A program made the position numbers and the translations under genes. A stretch of 64,000 nt of DNA from Blastobasis lacticolella (taxonomy: Eukaryota > Arthropoda > Insecta > Lepidoptera > Blastobasidae): positions 1,240,001 through 1,304,000 of the forward strand of contig LR990055.1 of assembly GCA_905147135.1 (NCBI GenBank), written 5' to 3'. The notes beneath the pieces were generated by a model, which ran no database searches, was not told the origin of the DNA, and saw only the letters and a list, made by a program, of their open reading frames with translations. Below, in pieces: positions 34,101 through 43,824 of the stretch; the first letter of the stretch is position 1; every line of letters starts with the position of its first letter.

Positions 34101-37100
34101 CTGTCCGCCGTTTGTTACCGGCCTAATGATATGTTACACTTTCGTCATGGCTGTTACCTGGTACCTGTTACTTTGGTTATGATGAGGTTTGGCTTTTCAA
34201 TTTGAGCGGCCCGGTTAGGTGTTGGCAGCTGTGATTGGATTGCGCGGCTTGTTTAGGTGTGTTTTCTTGTTGGATAAGATGGCTTGAAATGGAGACGCAA
34301 TGTATGTTGTACAACTGTCGAACATTGCTGTCATAATTTGTTTCTGTACCTGCTTCGATAACTGAATGTGCAGTTCAATAGTATATCAGTGTAGTTTATT
34401 GATCCACTTCACAATAGAACTACATATTATAACACAAAGTCCCACGCCGCGTCTGCGTCTGTCTATTCGCGATAAACTCAAATACTATTGAACGGATTTT
34501 CATGCGGTTTTCAGTGATTCATGAAGAAGGTTTAAGTTTTATAAACAATGTAAAGGTCCACAACCGAGGCTACTGGTAATGCCGAATACAACACACAAGC
34601 ACTAATATACTTTAATCTCAAAAACAACTAATCTGTCCATGTTCCGGCAATAACAAGCTGTGATTTTGACTTAACCGACTTAGTAGATTATTCGTGGTAA
34701 CGAATAAATAGGCCGTAAAAGGTACAGTACAGACCCATATCTTACGGTGCTTGTAGACAAGTCACCAGCACTACTTTCGTCCTTCCTTATATGAGTCGAT
34801 TTTATAAAGTTAAGTGCTTTTTCCGATTCGACAATCATCCTAGCGGGCAAACCAGTATTCAGCAATTACTCTACTCATCCCCAAGCACTTTGTCCGTTCT
34901 TCAGTATTCTCGCGCATCGCAAGCACTCGATAACTCATCCACATTCATCATTCAGTCGCCTGAATTGGCCAGGTTTCCTCACGATGTTTTCCGTCGCCGT
35001 AAGATTCGGTTATTGTTCAACTAATGTACGGTCGAACAAATATTAGGCTACATAGGCAATGTACCAGAACCCACGGGCGTAGCCAGGTTTTGATTGGGGG
35101 GGGGGGTCAAGATCAAAACATATAAATACCGATCCCCTTAAATTAATTAAGAAATTTTTCCAATTTTAGATCAATTGACACTGGGTGAACATGATACCTA
35201 AATATAACAAAAACCAATGGCTGAGTGTGCGCAGCGAGCTCGGCTCGGACTTTTTGGTATATCCGAATTAAGTACGCGGCGCGATTGGTGTAATAAATAT
35301 TTAATAAATGAGCGAGCGCAGCGAGCTCTAAATTTTTCAATTTTTGTCATTAATCACCTGTGTAGCCTTTTCTTTGTTCCTCTGTACAAATGCAGTTACG
35401 CACAAAAACGCAGTAAAAAGTTATAAATATGTGGCGACACGACACTCGGGTTCGAACACGGTACCTCCCGATAACTCGTCCACAAAACACACACGCATAC
35501 ACACACGCATTAGCATACCGCCGCGCAAAAGCCGTACCGTGAATCATATGACCGAGCTTACAGTCCAGTCCACTGGGTTTTGTGCATTTTATTTTTAACG
35601 GTAACGCATGCCCACACGCCGCGCCACGCGCCGTGATCTCGGCGAAACATCTGCTTTTTGGACACAAAATAGACGAGGAGGTGAACGACAGAAAATTGAA
35701 CCATTTTGTAATGGTATTATCTCTAATATGTCACATTTCCGCATCCAGCTGGTACGTGCGCATTTGGGCGACCAGGTTGTGGTCCATCTTATAGAAGAAT
35801 AAGTGTACTGCTCGTAAATCTATGTAATAATCTTACCAGGTTCTAGAAAATAGTTACGACGTATTGCATACAGAATAATGAAACTTATAAAGTCAAAGCC
35901 TCCCCCGCGCCAAACACTAATGAAACTGGTAAACTGACTCTACACCCCAAATGGGACAATATGTTAACAATGGCCACAACGTGTCGTGATACCTAATACC
36001 CTATACCTAATATGGTATTTTTTCATTCTTCTTCCTAAATACAAAACTAACCCTTTCAAAATGGTTGTACTTTTTATCGCTCATCTCCCCGACTACAACG
36101 TCAGATTAACGCATTTCCTGCAATGTTATTGTCGTACGTGGGCCCGTGTGGACGAGTTTTGGAAGTAGTTGTTTTGGTGCCAAGGCACAGGTGATGGAAT
36201 ACCGATGCTCTTACGGTGAGGGAAAACATTGTGAAAACAGCACATTCAGGCGACTGGATGTGTAATCATGATCCAATCTGGTCAGGTTCCCCCGGTAGCA
36301 GGGCCATGGAGGTCAGATGGCAGTCGCTCTACTGTAATTACCTGATCTGCCAAATCCTGGATCATGGTCAAGGCAGACCGCAGGCCCTCGTGCGAGGAAG
36401 CACATCCGGGACATTAACGTCAAGATGATTATTTTACTTCGCCAAAAGCGACCTCTTGAGTTGATCTAGAGAGAGGCAGCAATTGACAGTGCCTACCTAC
36501 AAAGGAAATTATTTGAAGTATTTGCCATATATCTGCGCTTTGTAAATGACGATCGAAGTAATAAAAAGAAAAACAATAAAATATACTGCAGACCAAAAAA
36601 TGCGCAGGTATGTCTGTGTTTATCAGATTTTCGATAAAATATAAATTCTAAATTGCGCTTACAAAACTTTACATTTTATCGGTCAATATGAATATTATGA
36701 TCACTCCGAAGCGTAAATCAAAAAAGTACTTGCTTAGCACGGAAACGATAAGGTGGACCGATCACAAAAGCAACAGATATAATCACAGGGCTTTATCGAG
36801 ATCGTGAGAAAGTCCCGCTACACTACTCTATTGATATAAAAAATGGGCCTCACTCGCCAAAGTTTAGGTACGTTATAGGTTTAAAGACTTTTGTAGTTAT
36901 TCACTACACTTTCATCGCACATGTACCAATCGTGGTAATAAACCCGATAACATATACGATGCGATGAAAGTTTAGGTACATTATTGTAGCGAGAATATAA
37001 AGATTATTTAAAATTGCAGGTTGATTTTCCACCAACCTTAACCCAAGTAAGGGTTGTTTTTCATCTCCGGAGATGTTAGTACCTTAGTTGTTACGTTGGT

Positions 37101-40100
37101 GACCAATGAATAAACAAATATTCTGGATCCCGACTATAGACGTGTCCGTCTGTGCCATCTTAGTTCCCAAACGGGTGTGGTACCTAAAATTTCGATGCGT
37201 ATTTGTTTATTTTAAACCTAGTTCAATAAATTTCTTAGCTGCTTCATTTCAATTGATTTAGTAGTCTGGGAAATATTTGATCATAATATGTAAACGTCGT
37301 CGGGTGTTTTTCACAAATTTTAGTAGATTTTATGGAGTGACTTTCGGTTAACCATAAAAATGACATAGGTAGGCTATGCGACATCTACATACAAAGTGTA
37401 AAACAAAGTCGCTTCACGCGGTCTGTCCCTATGTATCTATGAACGCTTACACCTTTTAAACTACGCAACGGATTATAATGCGGTTTTCAATAATAAATAG
37501 AGTGATTCAAGACGAAGGTTTATAAGCAAGAAAAAAAGGGTAGGTAGGGGTAAAGTAGGTGTATGGTTGATGTAGGGGTAGGACGCCACGCGAACGAAGT
37601 CGCGCCATGTCCACTACAAATTTTATAGAGCCACAATTCTTTGTCCAAAGTCAAACTGGGCCGTGTCGCCGCAGGCGCATCGTCCACCTGTCGCCCCCCT
37701 CCCCCCTCTCCCCTTCCCCCCAGCAAACGAAAGTAAACGCCCACGGGCCGCGGTGGCTCGACTAATTGTCCATATAATGAGATCCTCGCGTTTTCACTTT
37801 TACCGCGGGCGGAGCGCGACGCACTTTCTACCGGGCAAGGCACGTAGGAAGGAGCTAAGGCTTGTGGATCGATTTGTTTCTCCTTCGCGGGGCCCAGCAC
37901 GTGACCCCAGCGGTTATGGCAGCGGATCTTGCGCAAACTCAGGATATAATCGCCTGCCACATTCGGACATGACTGCTGACGTTGGGGAGAGAGTTGAATT
38001 GTTTTGGTTGAAGAGTTTAATTGCTTATTATGATAGGATACAATACAAGTGTTTTGGAACACGTTCGCTTTCGAGCGTGCGTTGTGTCGAATATACTACA
38101 TTTATTAATCTGTAGTTTAAATGAAGAATACATTCCATACTAATATTATAAAGAGAAAAGATTTGTTTATTTGTCGGTTTGTTTGAAAATTGAATACCGA
38201 TTTTGAAAATTGTTCCACTAATAGGAAGCTACGTTATTCCTGAGTGACATAGACTACTTTTTATCCCGGGAAAATATTAGTCCTGCGGGAAAGATGAATG
38301 TTTACACAGATCCGTACTGCGCCGCAGGCGTAAGCCGCTGGGAATATAGTGTAGTATATTCGACATCAACGCGCGCTCAACAACGAACTTGGAACGTGGT
38401 GCAAAGAACTTGCCACTGCGAGTCTCCTATTATTAGGGTATAAATAATTTATTTAGACTTTATGGCATTAGTTGAACAGCGTGATGTACGTTAGTTGAAC
38501 ACTAAGTAATGCTCTTACGTTGAGAGAAATTCTCATGACGAAACATTTTATTATGTACCTATTAAAAAATCAAACAATTATATTTAATGATTTGTACGCC
38601 TCAGCATGCGGGCAAAGGATGGAGAAACTATTGAAAATTATTGAAAACCTCTGTAATCTCTTAAAAATAAATATTTGAATCTTTTTGGTGCCTACTCCGT
38701 CTGGAGACGCCAGAACGCTCACTTTCGGTATTAAGTACCAATGTAATTTAACATTGAATTTTTCATGCCGGAAATCGAAATCGAAAACCGTCCGTCCTAG
38801 AACAAAATCGTATTGAAAAGTAACCGTCCGCTTTCCCGCAAGTAGGTGGCATGCAGCGGGCGCACAGCGGGCTATGACTACGCCAGCGCGTGCGCGCGGC
38901 CGGCGCGGGCGGGGCGCGCGCGCGCCGCGCCGTGCGACCTCAGCAAGGCGCACTACTGCAACACGCCCGGGGAGAACTACCCTTGGCACGCGATCCGGCG
39001 GTTCGTCAGGGAGAATCAGGTGAGGAGATGAGAAAGAGCTTTCTTTGACAAACGCGCAGACAGGCGTGGGTGGTCTCCTCGATAGCTGTCTGCTCGTAAG
39101 GTCGTAAGGCTCGTAAGGCTGTCAGTGTCCTAATTGGCAACGGTCGTACGACCGTGATTGTGCGATGGGCAGTTTTGAGGCCTCCTATTGGTCGGGCAAC
39201 GTCCGTCGTACGACTACGGTCGCACGATAGTTGTCAATTAGGACAGCACCTAACTGTCGAACGAACATCTACGATTCATGCATGGTTTAATATAAAAAAT
39301 GCAGAACCGCATATGCGTTGTCACTGTAAGGACTAAAATGAAATGTCTCATGCCTGTAATAGCGCTGGCTTCACTAGGCCTTATTCTAAAAGTAAACAGA
39401 ACCGAAAGGCACATGCCGTCTCTCTTTTTACTATATCATGAAATACAACTTATTTCATGATATAGTAAAAAGAGAGACGGCATGTGCCTTTCGGTTCTGT
39501 TTACGTTGATCTGAAAATGTTGGTAGAGTAAGTCACCTTATTTTTCAAACCGGAACACATCAATGCAAATATTATTGCTTGGCATCAGAAACAGATAAGA
39601 AATTCATGATCAACAACAACGAAAAAGTTTTATTTCTACAGCTATTATTAAAGTCTTAAATATGCTAAGCAGGTTAAATTTCTCATTTCCAGGGCCTCAT
39701 GAGAAGAATGTATGGCGAAGAGCGACACATTTCAGTTTTAAAAGCAGAGTTGGAGAATTTCGTCGAATACGACGAAGACGACGATGAGATCAAGAAAACG
39801 ACAGACTTCGCAGAGGACATTATAAAGACCAAAATGATGTACACAAAAAAGGGCCACGGGCGTGCCTTCAAAGACAAGCCACATTTCAGGCCCATACAGA
39901 GTGATAGAAATAAAAGACCTGACAACGAGGCATTAAAAGTAAAGCCACTGACCAACGCAGCAAACCAGACAAAACTCAACAGCACCAACGAAGACAACAA
40001 AACGGAAATAAGCAACGAAACAATTAACGAAGACAAAGGTATATCTTACAAAACAAAATTAGAAAGCATTGCCAATATTGAGATAAACAACTTAGAGCCT

Positions 40101-43100
40101 GATGTAATAACTTTAGAAGCTGTCATAAAGCAAAGCATCGAGACCAACAGCATTTACCCGAAATTTTCGGCGAATTCCAAAATCGAGAGTGAAATGAAGA
40201 ACAGTACGACAAGTAGCAATGTAACTGTAACTACAGAGAAAACATCTAATACTACAGAGACTACTGCCACTGCAACTACCGACATGCAATACGACGAGAC
40301 TACAACAGATAGTACTATTGAAGGGTGGAAGCCAATGTCAATGGACACGTCAACACTGCCGCCTACGCTGCTGTTCTCAGAACATGAGAAGACAAAGAAT
40401 ATTGACAGGATTGATACAAAAATGAACGAGAAGAAGGAGGAGTTCCATCCCAAGCCAGTGCAACACGCCGAGCCGCTGAAACCGAGCGTTATCAAGCTAC
40501 GGGGCGCGTAAGTTTTGATCACACGTCCACATGGATATGATAAAGTTTCTCCTCTTTTCTCCAGGCAAAAATTAATTATTTTTCTTCTCACATTATGATA
40601 TACGTACTCGTAATACTTACAATTACGATTAAGAGACCACCTGATGGAAAGTGGTATCTGTCGCCCATAATAAGCTACTGCTACTTTACAGACCTATACT
40701 CTCTTCATGCTACATATAGAAGCTGGCACTTTTGCATATTGATGATTTCGGCTTCCAATTCCAAGACGATATTGTTTAAGTGTTGCTTGTGTAGCCTCCA
40801 AATGTATTGAGTATCCAAACTCAGTTTTTTAACCCAAAGCCAGACCCCACAGAGACGCACTAACTATCTCTCTCTTCTCTCCCTCGAACATTACCTCTCG
40901 AAATAAACTTCATCTTCCAGCAACGCCTGCGAGACCAAGGAGGAGATGGCGGCACCCTTCTGGGCGAACAACACGCGTGGCGAGCAGCTGGCACTGCTGA
41001 ACATGTACCCGTTCGAGCAGTACATCCACCTGGAGACCTGCGTGCATGAGCGCAAGCAGATGTATTGCCGGGAGGGGTGCAGGTTGGTACATATTATACA
41101 TAGGCTATCATTAACGCCTGCATCCTATATGGGTGGGCGGTGGCTTTTTGCCTATCACGCTTTTAGTACTACACATCCCTACATATTATAAACAAAGTCG
41201 CACGCCGTGTGGTGAATTGATGCCGTGTGGAAGGTGTGTAAATTGTTAAGTGTACACGCAAATCCGGGGCGGGTCGCTAGTAGTAAATATAGTGTAAAGT
41301 AATACACCTCCTTCTTTGCTCCTGATATTTGACTCGAGCTGAAATTTCTTAAAATTATTTGCTATCACGTTGCTATTTATTATTATATTTGTCTGTATCA
41401 AATTGTAGAATTTTGAGGTTTGTAATATGTTCCAAATTTCCCAGAGCCACCTAAATCATTTTAACAATAGACTCGTAATTCTCAAAGTATTAATTTTGTT
41501 AAAACTACTTAGAGCTGGGCTCTAAGATTTAAAAATTCCTGAAAGAAAGCAGTTAATACTCCATGCCGATGCAATTGATAAATTATTAGTGGACCCCCCG
41601 CGACGTCGTAAATCTGCTTTACCCTACATATCCTTTTTTCTTGCTTATAAACCTTCCTGTTGAATCACTCTATCTATTGTTGAAAACCGCATTAAAATCC
41701 GTTGATAAGTTTAAAAGATGTACGCGTACATAAATACAGACGGCGGGAAGCGACTTTCTTTATAACAGCAGCATACTACCTATAATAAAATAGTATATAT
41801 TTCGGCTCTTCCATACTTACCACTCATTGTGGCCCACAACGCAGTAATAGTCTTATAAGACAATTATTTCTTGTAAAACACAGGTATATAGGTATTAAAA
41901 ATGTCACAAATCTGTTACCTTCCCCCGCAGATGCGAGCAGCAATACCGCCTCCACCGCCTCCTGGCGTACGACCCCCGCAACGAGTGCCGCGGCATCTTC
42001 GCGGACTGGTTCCGGTTCCCGGCCTGCTGCGTCTGCAAGTGCTACGACGTGCCGCTGGAGTTCCGCGCGCGCTCCCCGAGGATCCTGCACCCTCAGTATG
42101 ATGAGGAGGTGAAGAGAGTGATCTACGAAGACGTCGCGAGGGACTGGTATTCTATCTCTTACGACGAGGAGGATGAGTTCTCGGGTAGGTGTTTTTATTT
42201 TAACAACTTCTTCTTTCCTTTGACCCGGGTCAAGGATTGGCTGTTTGACCTGGGGCTTGGCCAGGGTCCAGGCTTGACCTAGGTCAAAGACTGACTACTT
42301 GACCTAGCTTGACCAGGGTAAAGGCTTGATCGGAGCAAGGATTGACTGTTTCATCTGGGGCTTGACCCGGGCCAAGGATAGATAAGATTAGATAAGTGGC
42401 ACTGCATGCACGCGAGCCACTCGTGCGCACTATGCAAGCATTGCATGAGTTGCGCGTTCGGGATGCACCAAACAGATCGAGCTACGATTGTAACACCAAT
42501 CGAAAGTGATTAGTCTTTTAATAGTACCTAGCCGAATACCAAAAACGTGTCAAACTGACATTGAGCTGCGATTGCAATGAGGAGTTTTCCAATAGGTATT
42601 TAAGGCATTCCTAACCACTCACTAGATGGCGCCCCGACAATTTTGGTAATTGATAATCACTTGATAAAACACTGGGTACGTTGTATTGGATAATATTATA
42701 TTTGTCAATAGTTTTCAACCATTTTAGAGGTTGTAATAATAATGGAACATAGTGCCAACTTCTAAAAATATTTATTTTTACACTTCGTTCAACCTTTAAC
42801 AGTTATGTTTATATTAATAAACACTTTATTTTCAAGTTTAGTATTACTTGGCTGCATGAAATCACTGCCACTATCATACAGATTTAAAGAAGGTTACCAA
42901 AATTGTAGGAGCGCCATCTATTGATGCTTTTTGAAACAAACTATCAATACCTACTGGAAAACTCCTCATTCTATTGAGCCATTAGTAAATTAGCGGACTC
43001 GAGTCCTGATAGTGTGACCAGAAACAGCCTAGTCAGCAGTATTGAATGGCACGTCACCAAAGTAATACACCTGTCAATGTCAATAGTACCCTATGTATCT

Positions 43101-43390
43101 AGTATCATGTAAATATTAGGTATAAGTACTTGATCTTTTAATAAGCCACCGATCGCTATATTCTGATGATAAGGAGGTAGGAGGTTACGTGGGTAATCGA
43201 CGAGAAGATCATGAATTCTAGTCTCAGTATTGACGATGCCATTTTAGTATAATAAATTTAGTAGCCGATAGATGCACAAGGTACAATGAATAACTATTTA
43301 CTAAGGAAGGCTGTAATTGATGATGTAGGTACGACTTACACAGCACTGACTACATTATTAAAACTTTATGTTTCTTTTTCAGATTTGTGA
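28153..43390 (+). CDS. Spaetzle-like cytokine precursor, six coding exons
   Basis: Exons 28153-28182, 38846-39019, 39693-40507, 40921-41082, 41931-42184 and 43383-43390 join in frame and give 480 residues. The 10-codon first exon ([10 protein letters not shown]) plus the start of exon 2 (VACSGRTAG) form a signal peptide. Exon 2 continues with [19 protein letters not shown]. Exon 3 codes for a long acidic and Thr/Ser-rich pro-region (about 69-339) that ends in KLRG, a plausible cleavage site after Arg338. The C-terminal cystine knot has cysteines at 343, 380, 389, 393, 395, 413, 426, 427, 429 and 431, with [35 protein letters not shown] and [11 protein letters not shown]. The protein is secreted, cut by serine proteases and binds Toll-type receptors. 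It looks like the Spz3/Spz4 class; I cannot settle which. The exon 2 acceptor TAG at 38843-38845 was chosen because it keeps phase 0. Confidence 0.9.
28183..29416. other. Spaetzle intron 1, first part, no gene
   Basis: Only a minus-oriented Helitron-like end is recognisable at 29208-29238 (CCGCAACTTCGTTCGCGTGG). A frame at 28745-29005 has no domain. Confidence 0.4.
29417..29790 (+). repeat. Dispersed repeat C, copy 2
   Basis: It matches 2372-2695 over most of its length (CTAATGCGTTGCCCACCTCT, GGCAGCAAAAAGGCAAATG, ACACAATACTATTTAA, TTCGAACGGGATACCCCGCT). It lies in Spaetzle intron 1. Confidence 0.72.
29936..30210 (+). mobile_element. SINE family B, copy lacking the 3' end
   Basis: The head is GTCGGTGGCCTAATGGCTAG with AGCGAGAGGTATCGAGTTCG. 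The body contains CTAACGGTGAGGGAAAC, CATGATCCAATCTGGGCAGG and GGGTCACGGAGGTC. It stops after GGCGGACCCAGGGCCCTC. Confidence 0.7.
31130..31640. other. GC-balanced unrecognised block in Spaetzle intron 1
   Basis: Base composition here is clearly higher in GC than in the flanks, and several frames stay open for 85-128 codons in both directions without a recognisable domain. It does not resemble any repeat in this window. It could be an alternative exon, an enhancer or an unknown repeat. Confidence 0.25.
32719..32748 (+). repeat. Short tandem repeat of CCCCGAAG units
   Basis: Three units of about 10-11 bp (CCCCGAAGCG, CCCCGAAGTG, CCCCGAAGCT) lie within a GC-rich stretch from 32610 to 32760. Confidence 0.75.
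32930..33130 (+). mobile_element. LINE 3'-end fragment with (TA)n tail
   Basis: AGGGTTGGCTGGAAGAGATC, then CAGAGATAAGCCCACCTTTG and TTGTAACTTG, followed by CAATAAAG and a (TA)n tail of about 13 units at 33104-33129, has the layout of a non-LTR 3' UTR. The family call rests on memory of similar moth elements. Confidence 0.45.
33131..34430. other. Spaetzle intron 1, middle part, no gene
   Basis: 33500-33620 resembles LINE 3' flank sequence (ACCACTCGGCAGACGAGG). 34000-34130 is GC-rich with a 33-codon frame from ATG 34028 that has no support. Nothing else is recognised. Confidence 0.35.
34440..34560 (+). mobile_element. Helitron-like internal fragment
   Basis: AACACAAAGTCCCACGCCGC, CTATTGAACGGATTTTCATG, CGGTTTTCAGTGATTCATGA and AGAAGGTTTAAG follow the block order of 430-600 and 37395-37530. 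Confidence 0.5.
34953..35013 (-). mobile_element. SINE family B fragment
   Basis: CAGTCGCCTGAATTGGCCAG, CTCACGATGTTTTCC and GTCGCCGTAAGA match the middle of the minus-strand copy at 26608-26668. Confidence 0.55.
35060..35340. repeat. Unclassified repeat with a G11 run and GCGAGC motifs
   Basis: ACGGGCGTAGCCAGGTTTTG is followed by a run of 11 G. Farther on, GTGCGCAGCGAGCTCGGC and GAGCGAGCGCAGCGAGCTC form an imperfect direct repeat about 85 bp apart. This type of sequence is common in moth genomes, but I cannot name the family. Confidence 0.4.
36207..36432 (+). mobile_element. SINE family B, 5'-truncated copy
   Basis: It starts at GCTCTTACGGTGAGGGAAAA and runs through CAGGCGACTGGATGTG, CATGATCCAATCTGG, AGGTCAGATGGCAGTCGC and AATTACCTGATCTGCC to a CGTCAAGATGATTATT end. 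The tRNA-like head is absent. Confidence 0.72.
36433..37382. other. Spaetzle intron 1, later part, no gene
   Basis: AT-rich. CGATGAAAGTTTAGGTAC near 36960 and CGCCAAAGTTTAGGTACG near 36857 form an imperfect local repeat. No coding or RNA feature is recognised. Confidence 0.35.
37383..37611 (+). mobile_element. Helitron-like remnant
   Basis: It shares AAAACAAAGTCGCTT, CTACGCAACGGATT, GAGTGATTCAAGACGAAGG and TTTATAAGCAAGAAAAAAAG with the copy at 280-649, and ends in CGCGAACGAAGTCGCG then TCCACTAC. The last bases depart from CTAG. A 30-bp insertion-like stretch precedes the hairpin. Confidence 0.55.
38134..38335 (+). mobile_element. Helitron-like 5' terminal fragment
   Basis: It begins TCCATACTAATATTATAAAG, a start typical of lepidopteran Helitron-like elements, and continues with TTTATTTGTCGGTTTG, GTGACATAGACTAC and TTTTTATCCCGGG. 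It stops at a GC-rich AGGCGTAAGCCGCTGGG segment. A SINE family B fragment (GAACACTAAGTAATGCTC) follows at 38470-38550. Confidence 0.5.
39121..39250. mobile_element. MITE family X, full copy in Spaetzle intron 2
   Basis: GTGTCCTAATTGGCAACGG at the left and GTTGTCAATTAGGACAGCAC at the right are inverted repeats, with CGTACGACCG and GTCGTACGAC inside. The body GCAGTTTTGAGGCCTCCTAT matches the copy at 15621-15735. Confidence 0.75.
39392..39504. repeat. Perfect 54-bp inverted repeat with a 5-bp loop
   Basis: The left arm 39392-39445 begins GTAAACAGAACCGAAAGGCA and ends ATATCATGAAATA. The right arm 39451-39504 is its exact reverse complement. The spacer is CAACT. The symmetry stops sharply at both ends. 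It lies in Spaetzle intron 2, 140 bp after a family X MITE. As RNA it would fold into a 54-bp perfect hairpin. Confidence 0.95.
41632..41765 (-). mobile_element. Helitron-like fragment (minus strand)
   Basis: On the plus strand TTCTTGCTTATAAACCTTCC, TGAATCACTCTATCTATTG and GAAAACCGCATTAAAATCCG are the reverse complements of the blocks at 490-590. It lies in Spaetzle intron 4. Confidence 0.6.
42210..42375. repeat. Degenerate tandem repeat right after Spaetzle exon 5
   Basis: Units built from GGTCAAGGATTGGCTG, TTTGACCTGGGGCTTG and CCAGGGTCCAGGCTTGACC recur about four times with substitutions, starting some 25 bp after the exon 5 donor. GGTCAA and TTGACC alternate, so the array is also partly self-complementary. 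Confidence 0.7.
42576..42970. mobile_element. 395-bp MITE with 25-bp terminal inverted repeats
   Basis: The left terminus AATGAGGAGTTTTCCAATAG plus GTATT and the right terminus form 25-bp inverted repeats with one mismatch. The interior is AT-rich and non-coding. It lies in Spaetzle intron 5. No clean target duplication is visible. Confidence 0.8.
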
Positions 43391-43736
43391 CGAGATACGT
43401 GTTGACTTTAGTAATTTGGATTTTAGAATAAAACTAACTTATAGAATAAAACCCACCTACACAAAAACAAGATTTACTTACCTATTCCAAAATAGTCGTT
43501 TTAATAATCATGTTATTAGAGACATTAATTACGAAATACTAAACGCTAAAATCGAAACTAAAACGCAAATATCAAATGTCGGTTTATTTATTTATTTATC
43601 AAAAATCAACTAGATAGAGACCCATGTAAATAGGTAATTGGAAGATATTTAAGAGTTTGTTATAATTTAAGGCTAGTGAAATATTTATGTATAATTTAAT
43701 TTAGTTATTTATTTATTTATTGGACGAATTTGCTTT

Positions 43737-43742
43737 AATAAA
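43737..43742 (+). terminator. Poly(A) signal of the Spaetzle-like gene
   Basis: AATAAA lies about 350 bp after the TGA at 43388-43390, in an AT-rich stretch with a repeated TTATTTATTTATT motif of the AU-rich type just upstream. Confidence 0.55.
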
Positions 43743-43824
43743 ACGCTAAATAGAAAATAATGACGTTCTATTATTCATTCACACTTCATGTAAATATCAA
43801 ATCCAATCTATAAAGTAAAGGGTA

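Noticed and set aside
37520..38062. 180-codon minus-strand ORF and the 150-codon plus-strand ORF over it
   Set aside because: The frame begins or ends in Helitron-like repeat sequence and has no domain; neither frame has splice partners.
39683..40591. Minus-strand ORFs of 117 and 145 codons
   Set aside because: They are antisense shadows of the Spaetzle pro-region exon.
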